49,038 bases of DNA from Clostridia bacterium. Lineage in GTDB: Bacteria > Bacillota > Clostridia > Oscillospirales > CAG-382. Under the pieces are notes generated by a model. The model was not told the DNA's origin. It was given only the letters and a program-made list of their open reading frames with translations, and ran no database searches. Shown here piece after piece: positions 27,531-35,508 of this stretch; the stretch's first letter is position 1; every line of letters begins with the position of its first letter. Location: positions 1 to 49,038 of the forward strand of contig JAFTTN010000006.1 of the NCBI GenBank assembly GCA_017466805.1. The letters are read 5' to 3'. The position numbers and the translations under genes are program-made.

Positions 27531-27601
27531 GTTGTTTTGCGAATCGGACGAAGCGAAAGAAATATATCAAAAGTGGAAGAAATTTAAAAAAATATTAATA
27601 A

Positions 27602-27631
27602 TTGGTAGAGAAAATTTCGAAAAACTATTGT
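27602..27631 (+). promoter_or_regulatory. Possible promoter of the BMP transporter operon
   Basis: TTGGTA (27602-27607), 18 bases, TATTGT (27626-27631). Weak match, but the only plausible pair between the guaA terminator and the leader hairpins. Confidence 0.35.
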
Positions 27632-27642
27632 ATTTTAATGTA

Positions 27643-27686
27643 AATAAATGTAAAATACATTTATTCGGTGCGGAAATGCCGCGCCG
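27643..27686 (+). promoter_or_regulatory. Double hairpin in the leader of the BMP lipoprotein gene
   Basis: AATAAATGTA and TACATTTATT (27643-27665) form a perfect 10-bp stem around AAA. Directly after, CGGTGCGG pairs with CCGCGCCG (27666-27686) around AAATG. A-rich sequence and the GGAGG ribosome site follow. It does not match a purine, preQ1 or other riboswitch that I know. Confidence 0.55.
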
Positions 27687-27717
27687 AAAAAATAATTACC
27701 GTTTTCGGAGGACTATA

Positions 27718-28944
27718 ATGAAAAAATTCATTGCTTTGTTTCTTGCAGCTTTGATGCTCTTGAGCTTCGCAGCCTGCGGCGACACTGATACCGATACCAG
27801 TGATGCTGCATCCACCGGCGAAAGCTCTTCCGCAGAAAAAGCAGAATTCAAGGTTGGTGCAATCTACATCAACAGCAAGAACGACACTGCAGGCTACACC
27901 TTTGCACACCACAGCGGCATTACCTCTGCTATGAAGCAGCTCGGTCTTAACGTTGACACTCAGCTCTTCATCGTTGACGAAGTGCCCGAAGATCCCGAAC
28001 AGGTTCGTGCAGCAGTCGACACTCTCGTTGGTAAGGGCGTTAACATCATCTTCGGTATCTCCTTCGGCTACATCGATGCACTCGAAGCAGCTGCAAAGGA
28101 ATATCCCGACGTTATCTTCTCGCACGCTACCGGCTATAAGAGCAACGAAACCAACTTCAACAACTACTTCGGCCGTGCATATCAGGCACGTTACCTTGCA
28201 GGTATCGCAGCAGGCTTAAAGAGCCTTCAGACCGGCAACAATAACATCGGCTACGTTGCTGCATACGGCACTGAATACGCAGAAACCGCTTCGGGTATCA
28301 ACGGCTTCGCTCTCGGCGTACAGGCTGTTAACCCCAACGCTACCGTTTACGTTAAGAAGCTCAACGCTTGGGCAGACGAGGTTAACGAATCTGCATTTGC
28401 AAAAGAGCTTATCTCCTCTTACAACTGCGGCATTATCACCCAGCACTGCGACTCCGCTCAGCCTCAGATCGCTGCTCAGGATGCTAACATATTCGGTTGT
28501 GGCTACAACTCCGATATGACCGCAGACGCTCCCAAGGCACACCTTACCGCTGCTATCTGGCACTGGGACGTTTACTATAAGACCGCTATGGAAGCTGCTA
28601 TGAGCTGCGGCACCGCAGACAAGTTCGTTTCCACTATGGGCACCCCCGCATACTACGGCGGCCTTAAGGAAAACTTCGTTGACGTTTCTCCTCTCAGTGA
28701 AAACTGCGCTCCCAACACCGATACTGCTATCAAGGCAGTTCGCGAGCTTATCATAAGCGGCGAATGGGACGTATTCTCGGGCGTTAAGCTCACCATTACT
28801 GCCGAAGGTACCGTTACCAAGGCAGACGCTGCACTCGTTGACAATGCAGGCAACGAAATCGTAGCAGCCGGCGGCGCTTCTGTTGCAGACGGCGTTATCA
28901 CCGGTACTATGAACTACTACGTAGCAGGCGTTGTAGAGGCTTAA
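27718..28944 (+). CDS. BMP-family nucleoside-binding lipoprotein
   Basis: A 408-residue lipoprotein, the binding component of a BmpA/Med-type ABC importer. The signal peptide MKKFIALFLAALMLLSFAAC ends in lipobox FAAC, followed by a Thr/Asp/Ser linker. The binding fold shows VGAIYINSKNDTAGYTFAHHSGI, VDTLVGKGVNIIFGISFGYIDALEAAAKEYP, HATGYKS and GIITQHCDSAQPQIAAQD, all family landmarks. Relatives bind purine nucleosides. GGAGG lies before the ATG at 27718. Codons differ from the neighbours (TAC, TTC, ATC, CTC and GCA preferred), as in highly expressed genes. An intrinsic hairpin directly follows. Confidence 0.95.
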   Translation: MKKFIALFLAALMLLSFAACGDTDTDTSDAASTGESSSAEKAEFKVGAIYINSKNDTAGYTFAHHSGITSAMKQLGLNVDTQLFIVDEVPEDPEQVRAAVDTLVGKGVNIIFGISFGYIDALEAAAKEYPDVIFSHATGYKSNETNFNNYFGRAYQARYLAGIAAGLKSLQTGNNNIGYVAAYGTEYAETASGINGFALGVQAVNPNATVYVKKLNAWADEVNESAFAKELISSYNCGIITQHCDSAQPQIAAQDANIFGCGYNSDMTADAPKAHLTAAIWHWDVYYKTAMEAAMSCGTADKFVSTMGTPAYYGGLKENFVDVSPLSENCAPNTDTAIKAVRELIISGEWDVFSGVKLTITAEGTVTKADAALVDNAGNEIVAAGGASVADGVITGTMNYYVAGVVEA

Positions 28945-28963
28945 TTTATAAGCTGATCCCGTC

Positions 28964-29002
28964 CGGACCGGCCGGAATAATCTCCGACCGGTCCGATTTT
29001 TT
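28964..29002 (+). terminator. Intra-operon terminator or attenuator after the BMP lipoprotein
   Basis: CGGACCGGCCGGA pairs with TCCGACCGGTCCG (one G-U), followed by ATTTTTT. It is a strong intrinsic terminator shape placed before the ATPase and permease genes, so partial readthrough would give excess binding protein. Confidence 0.85.
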
Positions 29003-29052
29003 ATCGTCGCGCTTGGCAAGGCGAACAAGCGTGATTTCAGGGTGTTATAGAG

Positions 29053-29070
29053 AATACAAGCGCTTGTATT
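29053..29070. promoter_or_regulatory. Perfect 18-bp palindrome, possible operator
   Basis: AATACAAGCGCTTGTATT reads the same on both strands, 72 bases before the ATPase start. Its core CAAGCGCTTG recurs at 32935-32944 upstream of another gene, which suggests a shared DNA-binding protein. Confidence 0.45.
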
Positions 29071-29141
29071 TTGTATATTGCTTTGAAATCTTAAATTTCG
29101 GAACGCTAAAACGCCGTTCCCGTGTATTAAGGAGGAGCTTC

Positions 29142-30731
29142 ATGGCGGAACAGTACGCTATTGAAATGAGAGGCATAACAAAGACCTTTGGCAGTACCGT
29201 CGCAAACAAAAACGTTGACCTTGCGGTCAAAAACGGCGAAATACTTGCTCTGCTCGGCGAAAACGGCTCGGGTAAAACCACTCTTATGAATATGCTTTCG
29301 GGTATTTATAAGCCCGATAGCGGCAGCATTTTCGTCGACGGAAAAGAGGTTACCATCGATTCGCCCGAGGATGCCAAAAGACTCGGTATCGGTATGGTGC
29401 ACCAGCATTTCAAGCTCGTTGACGTTTTCTCTGCCGCCGATAATATTTGGATGGGCAAGGAAAAGCCGGGATTTGCGTTAAGCAAAAAGCGCTATAAGGA
29501 AATCGACGAAATAACCAAAAAGTTCGGATTTGAGCTCGACCCCGAAAAAAAGGTCTACAACATGGCGGTATCCGAAAAGCAGACGCTTGAAATCATCAAG
29601 GTGCTTTATTACGGCGCGAAGATTATTATTCTCGACGAGCCTACCGCCGTGCTTACCGTTCAGGAGATCGAAAGGCTCTTTGGCGTACTTCGCCGTATGA
29701 AAGAAGAGGGCCACGCAATAATTATTATCACCCACAAGCTTAACGAGGTTATGGATATTTCCGACCGCGTTGCGATAATGCGCAAGGGCGAATATATAAC
29801 CACAGTAAACACCGCCGAAACCAGCGAGCAGGAGCTTACCGAATGGATGGTGGGCAGAAAGGTTGACCTTAATATCGACCGCCCCGTTGTAGAAACCACC
29901 CGTCCTCTGCTCGAGGTGCGCGACCTTACGATAAACAACGACGAGGGCGCGACCGCTATCGACAACGTAAGCTTTTATATCCGCGGCGGCGAAATTTTGG
30001 GCGTTGCGGGTATTGCGGGATGCGGACAAAAGGAGCTTTGCGAGGCTATCGCAGGCTTGCGCCCCATAGTTTCGGGTCAAATGATACACAAGGGCGATAA
30101 TATCGTCGGCTTAACCCCCAAAGCGATACTCGAAAAGGGAATTTCTATGTCGTTTATTCCCGAGGACAGACTCGGTATGGGCCTTGCCCCCTCGATGTCG
30201 ATAATCGACAATATGCTGCTTAAAAAGTACCGCGACAGCAAGGGCCCGTTCGTCGACAGAAAAACCGGCAGAGAGGACGCCGAAAGGGTTATCAAGGAGT
30301 TAGAGGTAGTCACCCCCTCTGCAGAAACGCCGGTAAGACGTCTTTCGGGCGGTAACGTGCAAAAGGTATTGCTTGGCAGAGAAATAAAGGCAGGCCCGAA
30401 CGTTATCGTAACCGCCTACCCGGTTCGCGGCTTGGATATTAACTCCTCGTATACGATATACGATATATTGAACAAGCAAAAGACCGAAGGCGTAGGTATA
30501 CTGTTCGTCGGCGAGGATCTGGACGTTATGCTTGCGCTGTGCGATAAGATTATGGTGCTTTGTCACGGCAAGGTTATGGGTGTGGTTCACGCTCATAAAA
30601 CCAATAAAGAGGAGCTTGGTCTTATGATGACCGGCACGCTCGATCTGAGCGAAAAATATGCCGATAAGCCTGCGGGCTTTGCAAGAGATACCTTGTTCGA
30701 GGACGGCAATAAGAAGGAGGAGCAGGAATGA
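29142..30731 (+). CDS. BMP-type ABC transporter ATPase with two nucleotide-binding domains
   Basis: A 529-residue fused double ATPase of the nucleoside/ribose-like importer class. Domain 1 (about residues 5-245) has Walker A GENGSGKTT and Walker B IIILDEPTAVLT, but its signature region reads MAVSEKQTLEI instead of LSVGxQQRVEI. Domain 2 (about 255-510) has an altered Walker A (GIAGCGQKEL, normal for this class), an intact LSGGNVQK signature, and a changed Walker B region (VIVTAYPVRGLDI) without the usual Gln-Pro-Thr. ATG at 29142 follows GGAGGAG. The stop overlaps the first permease start by 4 bases. An asymmetric pair of ATP sites is expected. Confidence 0.95.
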   Translation: MAEQYAIEMRGITKTFGSTVANKNVDLAVKNGEILALLGENGSGKTTLMNMLSGIYKPDSGSIFVDGKEVTIDSPEDAKRLGIGMVHQHFKLVDVFSAADNIWMGKEKPGFALSKKRYKEIDEITKKFGFELDPEKKVYNMAVSEKQTLEIIKVLYYGAKIIILDEPTAVLTVQEIERLFGVLRRMKEEGHAIIIITHKLNEVMDISDRVAIMRKGEYITTVNTAETSEQELTEWMVGRKVDLNIDRPVVETTRPLLEVRDLTINNDEGATAIDNVSFYIRGGEILGVAGIAGCGQKELCEAIAGLRPIVSGQMIHKGDNIVGLTPKAILEKGISMSFIPEDRLGMGLAPSMSIIDNMLLKKYRDSKGPFVDRKTGREDAERVIKELEVVTPSAETPVRRLSGGNVQKVLLGREIKAGPNVIVTAYPVRGLDINSSYTIYDILNKQKTEGVGILFVGEDLDVMLALCDKIMVLCHGKVMGVVHAHKTNKEELGLMMTGTLDLSEKYADKPAGFARDTLFEDGNKKEEQE

Positions 30732-31828
30732 GATTCCACGTAGTCAAGCGCGATAATTGGCCCTTGTGGAAACGCGCGCTCGCATATCTTGCGGCGGTGG
30801 TTGCGGCACTCGTTATCGGTGCTGTGATACTGCTCGCTATCGGCGTTGATCCTCTCGATTATTATTACCAGCTCTTTACTATGGGCACGGTGGGCAACAA
30901 AATAGCATATAAGACCTATATGAACTATATCAAGGAATTTTTGCCCTTGGCGATAACTTCGGTTGCGCTTTCGCTTGCCTTCAAAATGCGCTTTTGGAAT
31001 ATCGGCGGCGAAGGTCAGTTTATAATGGGCTCTATTTCCGCGGGATATATCGCACTTAAATTCGGCGCATCGCTTCCCGTATGGCTTACGCTTGTGCTTA
31101 TGTGCGTCGTTGCAATGCTCGTTGCGGGTATTTACGGACTTATCGCGGGATTTTTAAAGGTAAAATTCGGTACCAACGAAACGTTGATGACGCTTATGAT
31201 GAACTATATAGCGCTCTACGTGCTGTATTTTATCGGCGAAACAAAGGCCGATTGGAACCTGTTCCTGCAGGAAACCTCGTCGCGTCCCGTGTTCGTTAAC
31301 TTTTCGGATACCGTTGCCTTTCCGACTATAAAGATCGGTGCAAAGTTCGAGCTTAATATTTGCTTTATTTTAGCTTTGATTATAGGAATAATCATATTCA
31401 TATACCTTAAGCATACCAAGCAGGGATACGAGGTAAGCGTTATCGGCGACAGCGCCGGCACCGCAAAATATGCGGGAATGAAGGTTAACCGAATCGTTCT
31501 TCGCACGGTGTTCCTTTCGGCTTCGCTTATCGGTCTTGCCGCGGCGTTCAAGGTTGGCACGGCGGGCGTGCTTTCGACCGCTATCACCGACGACGTGGGT
31601 TGGACGGGTATAATCGTCGCTTGGCTCGCACAGCTAAACACAGGTATGATATTTATCGTGGCGGCGCTTATCTGCGTGCTTCAGCACGGCTCTACCGTTG
31701 CGGCGGCAACCTATGCGCAGGTCGATTCGAGCTTCGCAAATATGCTTCAGGGCATAATTCTGTTCCTTGTTCTTGCGGCCGATTTCTTCATCCGCTTCCG
31801 TATAGTACGCGTAAAGAAAGGAGAATAG
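30728..31828 (+). CDS. BMP-type ABC transporter permease 1
   Basis: A 366-residue inner-membrane permease of the BPD_transp_2 (LivH/RbsC-like) class, with about ten helices. MRFWNIGGEGQFIMGSISAGY and FGTNETLMTLMMNYIALY are the standard motifs. NAGYSGxA-like regions are replaced by GDSAGTAKYAGMKVNRIVLRTVFLSASLIGLAAAF, the cytoplasmic coupling region. It overlaps the ATPase gene by 4 bases and precedes permease 2 by 5. The two permeases form a heterodimeric pore. Confidence 0.95.
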   Translation: MRFHVVKRDNWPLWKRALAYLAAVVAALVIGAVILLAIGVDPLDYYYQLFTMGTVGNKIAYKTYMNYIKEFLPLAITSVALSLAFKMRFWNIGGEGQFIMGSISAGYIALKFGASLPVWLTLVLMCVVAMLVAGIYGLIAGFLKVKFGTNETLMTLMMNYIALYVLYFIGETKADWNLFLQETSSRPVFVNFSDTVAFPTIKIGAKFELNICFILALIIGIIIFIYLKHTKQGYEVSVIGDSAGTAKYAGMKVNRIVLRTVFLSASLIGLAAAFKVGTAGVLSTAITDDVGWTGIIVAWLAQLNTGMIFIVAALICVLQHGSTVAAATYAQVDSSFANMLQGIILFLVLAADFFIRFRIVRVKKGE

Positions 31829-31833
31829 TATAA

Positions 31834-32829
31834 ATGGATAAGCTTGGCGTTATAACCTCATTCATTCATAATATTATAGTATTCAACATTCCTCTTCTCT
31901 ACGGTACCGTCGGCGAAATCGTCGTTGAAAAATCGGGCAGCCTTAACCTCGGTGTAGAGGGTACGATGGCTGTCGGCGCGATATTCGGTTATATCTTCGG
32001 CTGTTACGCAAACAGCTTGGGCGTGGGTATACTCGTTGCCTTTCTTGCCGGCGCGATATTCGGCCTTCTGTTCGCGGCGCTTACCGTTTCCTTCCAGGCA
32101 AACCAAAATATTACCGGTCTTACGCTTACCACCTTCGGCTTGGGTATATACTTTTTCGTCGGCAACAGCGTTAAATCTACCGGCTGGCCGGTTATGGCAG
32201 ACTACGAAAACGTAAAAGAGGGCTTTGCGGATATAGATATTCCTTTGCTTTCGGATATCCCCCTTATCGGACGCGGCATCTTCTCGCACAATCTGCTCGT
32301 TTACCTCGGTATAATCATTGCTGTTGCGGTTTGGTGGTATTTAAAGCATACCTCTCTCGGCTTAAGACTGCGCGCTATCGGCGAAAATCCCGCGGCGGCA
32401 GACTCGGTTGGTATAAACGTAAACCGTATGAAGTATATTCATATCTGCCTTGGCTGCGGAATTATGGGTATCGGCGGTTATTATATGGGACTTAATATGT
32501 CGGGCTCGTTTAACTCGAGCTGTTGGATAAACGGCTACGGCTGGATTGCGGTTGCGCTGGTTATATTTGCAAACTGGAGTCCCGCGGTGGCAATCTTCGG
32601 CACATTCGTCTTCGGCTTCTTCAATACCTTGCGCGTATCGGGCACAAGTATTGCGGCGGCGTTCCCCGAAACACTCGGCTGGCTTGCCGATATCCCCGCA
32701 CAAATGTACCAAGCGCTTCCCTTTATTATTACCGCGGTGGTGCTTGTCGTTACCTCTATAAGAAATAAGCGCGGCAGCAGCGGTCTTCCCGCGGCGCTCG
32801 GCTTGAATTATTTCCGCGAGGATAGATAA
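31834..32829 (+). CDS. BMP-type ABC transporter permease 2
   Basis: A 331-residue permease of the same class. The helices include IPLLYGTVGEIVVEKSGSLNLGVEGTMAVGA, which has the conserved GEIVxEKSGxxNLGxEG motif, and LRLRAIGENPAAADSVGINVNRMKYIHI, the coupling region. The end NKRGSSGLPAALGLNYFREDR is typical of YufQ-like subunits. It closes the operon, followed by a terminator at 32840. Confidence 0.95.
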   Translation: MDKLGVITSFIHNIIVFNIPLLYGTVGEIVVEKSGSLNLGVEGTMAVGAIFGYIFGCYANSLGVGILVAFLAGAIFGLLFAALTVSFQANQNITGLTLTTFGLGIYFFVGNSVKSTGWPVMADYENVKEGFADIDIPLLSDIPLIGRGIFSHNLLVYLGIIIAVAVWWYLKHTSLGLRLRAIGENPAAADSVGINVNRMKYIHICLGCGIMGIGGYYMGLNMSGSFNSSCWINGYGWIAVALVIFANWSPAVAIFGTFVFGFFNTLRVSGTSIAAAFPETLGWLADIPAQMYQALPFIITAVVLVVTSIRNKRGSSGLPAALGLNYFREDR

Positions 32830-32839
32830 AAAACAACAA

Positions 32840-32882
32840 AAGTGTGCTTTTCGCATAAAACGGAAAGCACACTTATTTTTTT
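32840..32882 (+). terminator. Terminator of the BMP importer operon
   Basis: AAGTGTGCTTT (32840-32850) pairs with AAAGCACACTT (32864-32874), followed by ATTTTTTT. Confidence 0.9.
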
Positions 32883-32934
32883 GAAATTTTTCGAAAACTA
32901 ATAAAACTTAAACATTTCTTGAAAATTACCGAAA

Positions 32935-32951
32935 CAAGCGCTTGCTAAAAT
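32935..32951 (+). promoter_or_regulatory. Palindrome abutting an extended -10 box
   Basis: CAAGCGCTTG (32935-32944) is directly followed by CTAAAAT, so TGCTAAAAT forms an extended -10 element (32943-32951) of the two-helix protein gene. No good -35 is at 17 bases, as expected for an activator-dependent promoter. Upstream, A-rich blocks recur about every 11 bases (32910-32940), the spacing of OmpR-family sites. Confidence 0.4.
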
Positions 32952-32984
32952 GCAGACAACAAAAACGAAACGAGGTAAACAAAA

Positions 32985-33350
32985 ATGAACGCAAACGATC
33001 AGGAATTTCTTGCAAGAAAAATACGCTCCGAATACACCGAAAAGGAAAGCGGAGCGGCAGACGAGCTGAAGGCGCTCGATAAAAAGGTAAAGCGTCCCGC
33101 AAATATCTTCGGGTATGCTTTCGGAAGCATCGGCGCGATTGTAATGGGCGCGGGAATGAGTCTTGTTATGACCGATTTGGGCGCAACGCTCGGTATCGAA
33201 AGCACGATGACTGTCGGCGTTATCGTCGGAGCGGTCGGATTGGTAATGACGGTGATCAACTACCCGATATTCAAAAGCATTCTCGGTGCGAGAAAAAAGA
33301 AGTTCGCAGGAGAAATAATCGAATTAAGCGATAAAATTATTAAAGGTTAA
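32985..33350 (+). CDS. Small two-helix membrane protein, paralogue of 36195-36599
   Basis: A 121-residue protein of unknown function. A charged N-terminal helix (residues 1-38) is followed by two membrane helices: FGYAFGSIGAIVMGAGMSLVM and STMTVGVIVGAVGLVMTVINY. A charged C-terminal helix follows (ARKKKFAGEIIELSDKIIKG). The motif GAGMSLVMTDL, then YPIFK and EIIELSDKI, reappears in the 36195 protein as GAGMSLIMSDL, YPIYN and EILRLTDEL, so both belong to one family. GAGGT precedes the ATG. It heads a locus that includes a two-component system, hinting at regulation by or of that system. Confidence 0.88.
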   Translation: MNANDQEFLARKIRSEYTEKESGAADELKALDKKVKRPANIFGYAFGSIGAIVMGAGMSLVMTDLGATLGIESTMTVGVIVGAVGLVMTVINYPIFKSILGARKKKFAGEIIELSDKIIKG

Positions 33351-33374
33351 ATTAAAAAAGGAAAGGTGAGCACA

Positions 33375-33623
33375 ATGGCAGGATTTTTCAAGAAGGCTTT
33401 TTCGGATATGAGAGAAAGCGCAAAGGAGCAGCACAAGGCAGACAAGGCGCAGTTCGAGGCGGCAAAGGCAGAATCGAAGGCGAATTGGGCAGAAGCAAAG
33501 GCGATGGGCAACCCCGAAAACCACAAGGCAAAAATGCAGGCGGAGCGCGACGCGAAGATAGCCGAGGCAGAAGCGCGCAAGGCGGAAGCGAACGCACGCA
33601 TAGAAGCGGCAAAGAAAAAATAA
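33375..33623 (+). CDS. Small Ala/Lys/Glu-rich helical protein
   Basis: An 82-residue protein. MAGFFKKAFSDM is an amphipathic start, and the rest is a long charged helix (KADKAQFEAAKAESKANW, AERDAKIAEAEARKAEA) that could form a coiled coil or line a membrane surface. It has no signal peptide or cysteine. The AAAGGTGAG ribosome site favours ATG at 33375 over GTG at 33366. It lies 24 bases after the two-helix gene and ends in a terminator, so the two form a short operon. I do not know a function. Confidence 0.8.
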   Translation: MAGFFKKAFSDMRESAKEQHKADKAQFEAAKAESKANWAEAKAMGNPENHKAKMQAERDAKIAEAEARKAEANARIEAAKKK

Positions 33624-33631
33624 AAAAAGTA

Positions 33632-33662
33632 CGGCTTGGGGAAAATCCAAGCCGATTCTTTT
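33632..33662 (+). terminator. Terminator after the helical protein gene
   Basis: CGGCTTGG (33632-33639) pairs with CCAAGCCG (33647-33654), then ATTCTTTT. Confidence 0.85.
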
Positions 33663-33702
33663 GGGAAAATTCGAAAATATAAACAAAATCGAAACATTTG
33701 TG

Positions 33703-33711
33703 TGCTACAAT
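33703..33711 (+). promoter_or_regulatory. Extended -10 box of the second regulator-kinase operon
   Basis: TGCTACAAT, 30 bases before the start codon, resembles the TGCTAAAAT box at 32943. As there, no -35 consensus is present, and A-rich blocks lie upstream, so both promoters may share an activator. Confidence 0.45.
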
Positions 33712-33740
33712 AATAAAAAATCCCGTGCAGGAGGCAGAAA

Positions 33741-34412
33741 ATGTTCAAGATATTGGTGGTAGAGGACGACAGAGAGCTAAATAAAACTGTATGCTCGTTT
33801 CTTAACGGCAACGGATATACCGCGATAGGCTGCTTGAGCGCGGGCGAGGCGTACGATGCGATGTACGCAAACACCTTCGACCTTATCGTTTCCGACGTTA
33901 TGATGCCGGAAATCGACGGCTTTGAATTCGCGCGTAACGTAAGAGAGCTTAACAGCGATATCCCGATATTGTTTATGACCGCGCGTGACGATATCGCGTC
34001 GAAGCAACGCGGATTCCGTATCGGTGTGGACGATTATATGGTAAAGCCGATCGATCTCGACGAGCTGTTTTTGCGTATCGGTGCGCTTTTGCGCCGCGCG
34101 AAGATTGCAACGAGCAGAAAGCTAGAAATAGGCGATTTCGTTATGGATGCCGACGAGCACACGGCGTATCTTTGCGGCGAGGAAATACCGCTTACCAACC
34201 GCGAATTTAGCATACTCTATAAGCTGCTCTCTTATCCCAAAAAGACCTTTACCCGTACACAGCTTATGGACGAATTTTGGGACGCCGATACCGACACCGC
34301 ACCCCGAGCGGTAGACGTGTATATGACAAAGCTTCGCGGAAAGCTTGCGGACTGCAAGGATTTCGAGATTAAAACCGTTCACGGACTCGGCTATAAGGCG
34401 GTGCTGAAATGA
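33741..34412 (+). CDS. OmpR-family response regulator
   Basis: A 223-residue regulator. Receiver: EDD near residue 8, the phospho-acceptor Asp in LIVSDVMMPEIDG near residue 51, Thr in FMTARDD and Lys in VKPIDL. The winged helix contains LTNREFSILYKLLSYPKKTF, RAVDVYMTKLRGKL and TVHGLGYKA. CAGGAGG lies nine bases upstream of the ATG. Its stop overlaps the kinase start (ATGA). Confidence 0.95.
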   Translation: MFKILVVEDDRELNKTVCSFLNGNGYTAIGCLSAGEAYDAMYANTFDLIVSDVMMPEIDGFEFARNVRELNSDIPILFMTARDDIASKQRGFRIGVDDYMVKPIDLDELFLRIGALLRRAKIATSRKLEIGDFVMDADEHTAYLCGEEIPLTNREFSILYKLLSYPKKTFTRTQLMDEFWDADTDTAPRAVDVYMTKLRGKLADCKDFEIKTVHGLGYKAVLK

Positions 34413-35491
34413 AAGAAAAAAACCGTTTCAAAGCGTTTTTAAAGAGTTTGAACCATTATTTTGTCTTCTTTTTCCTCGTGGCGTTCGTTATAACCTGCTG
34501 TACCATGCTTTTCGTTTCGATACTGCGCGAAACGCTCGGACTGACGTTGACCGACGAAAATATAAGCGCCGCCGCCAAGATAACCTTTTGGAACGTTGCA
34601 CTGTTGAGCTTTATTTTTACGGTTATCGACAGCGTTCGCCGCAGGCTTACGGTAGAGCGCCCCGTGAAGCGTATTACCGAAGCGGCAGAGCAGATAATAA
34701 AGGGTGATTTTTCGGTAAGAGTAAAGCCGCAGAGCAGATTCGGCAGCGACGAAACCTTTAACCGAATTATCGAATGCTTTAATAAAATGGCAGAGGAGCT
34801 TTCGAGCGTAGAAACTCTGCGTACCGATTTTATCGCCAACGTATCGCACGAGATGAAAACTCCGCTTGCGGTTATGCAGAACTACGGCAGACTTTTGCAG
34901 GCAGAGGAGCTTTCCGACGAAAAACGTATCGAATATGCAAAAGGCGTTTCCGACGGCGCGCGCAGAATGGCGGAAATGATGACCAATATTTTAAAGCTGA
35001 ACCGTCTTGAAAACCAGCAGATTTATCCCCAAAAAAGCGAATTCGATTTGGGCGAGCAGATAAGAGAATGCCTGCTCGGATTCGAAAGCGTTTGGGAAAG
35101 CAAAAGCATAGAAATAGAAACCGATATCGACGACGGGGTGACCGTAAACGCCGATTCCGAGCTTTTGTGCCTGGTTTGGAACAATCTTTTTTCGAACGCC
35201 TTTAAGTTCACCTCCGAAAACGGCAAGGTCAGCGTTTCACTTAAAGCCGAAAACGGCTGTGCCGTTGTTAAGGTAAGCGATACCGGCTGCGGAATGACGG
35301 CAGAGGTAGGCAGGCATATATTTGAAAAATTTTATCAGGGCGACGGCTCACGTTCCACACAGGGCAACGGCTTGGGGCTTGCGCTTGTAAAGCGTGTGGT
35401 CGATATAACTCAGGGCGAGATAGAGGTTGAAAGCAGGCTTGGAATCGGTACGTCGTTCACCGTAAGGCTTGCCTGCATTGCCAAATCGTAA
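34409..35491 (+). CDS. Sensor histidine kinase with two membrane helices
   Basis: A 360-residue kinase. Helices lie at about residues 15-37 and 53-72 with a very short extracellular loop, so it probably senses within the membrane or through a partner. HAMP follows (RPVKRITEAAEQIIKGDFSV), then HisKA with NVSHEMKTPLAVMQNYGRLL, the N box WNNLFSNAFKFT, G1 DTGCGMTAEVG and G2 GNGLGLALVKRV. All catalytic boxes are intact. Small-loop kinases often depend on neighbouring membrane proteins, and the next two genes encode such proteins. Confidence 0.95.
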   Translation: MKEKNRFKAFLKSLNHYFVFFFLVAFVITCCTMLFVSILRETLGLTLTDENISAAAKITFWNVALLSFIFTVIDSVRRRLTVERPVKRITEAAEQIIKGDFSVRVKPQSRFGSDETFNRIIECFNKMAEELSSVETLRTDFIANVSHEMKTPLAVMQNYGRLLQAEELSDEKRIEYAKGVSDGARRMAEMMTNILKLNRLENQQIYPQKSEFDLGEQIRECLLGFESVWESKSIEIETDIDDGVTVNADSELLCLVWNNLFSNAFKFTSENGKVSVSLKAENGCAVVKVSDTGCGMTAEVGRHIFEKFYQGDGSRSTQGNGLGLALVKRVVDITQGEIEVESRLGIGTSFTVRLACIAKS

Positions 35492-35508
35492 TACTTTTGG
35501 ATAAGCGT

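Noticed and set aside
27529..27717. A 63-residue N-terminal extension of the BMP lipoprotein
   Set aside because: It would overlap the guaA terminator and hide the lipoprotein signal peptide. GGAGG and the signal sequence place the start at 27718.
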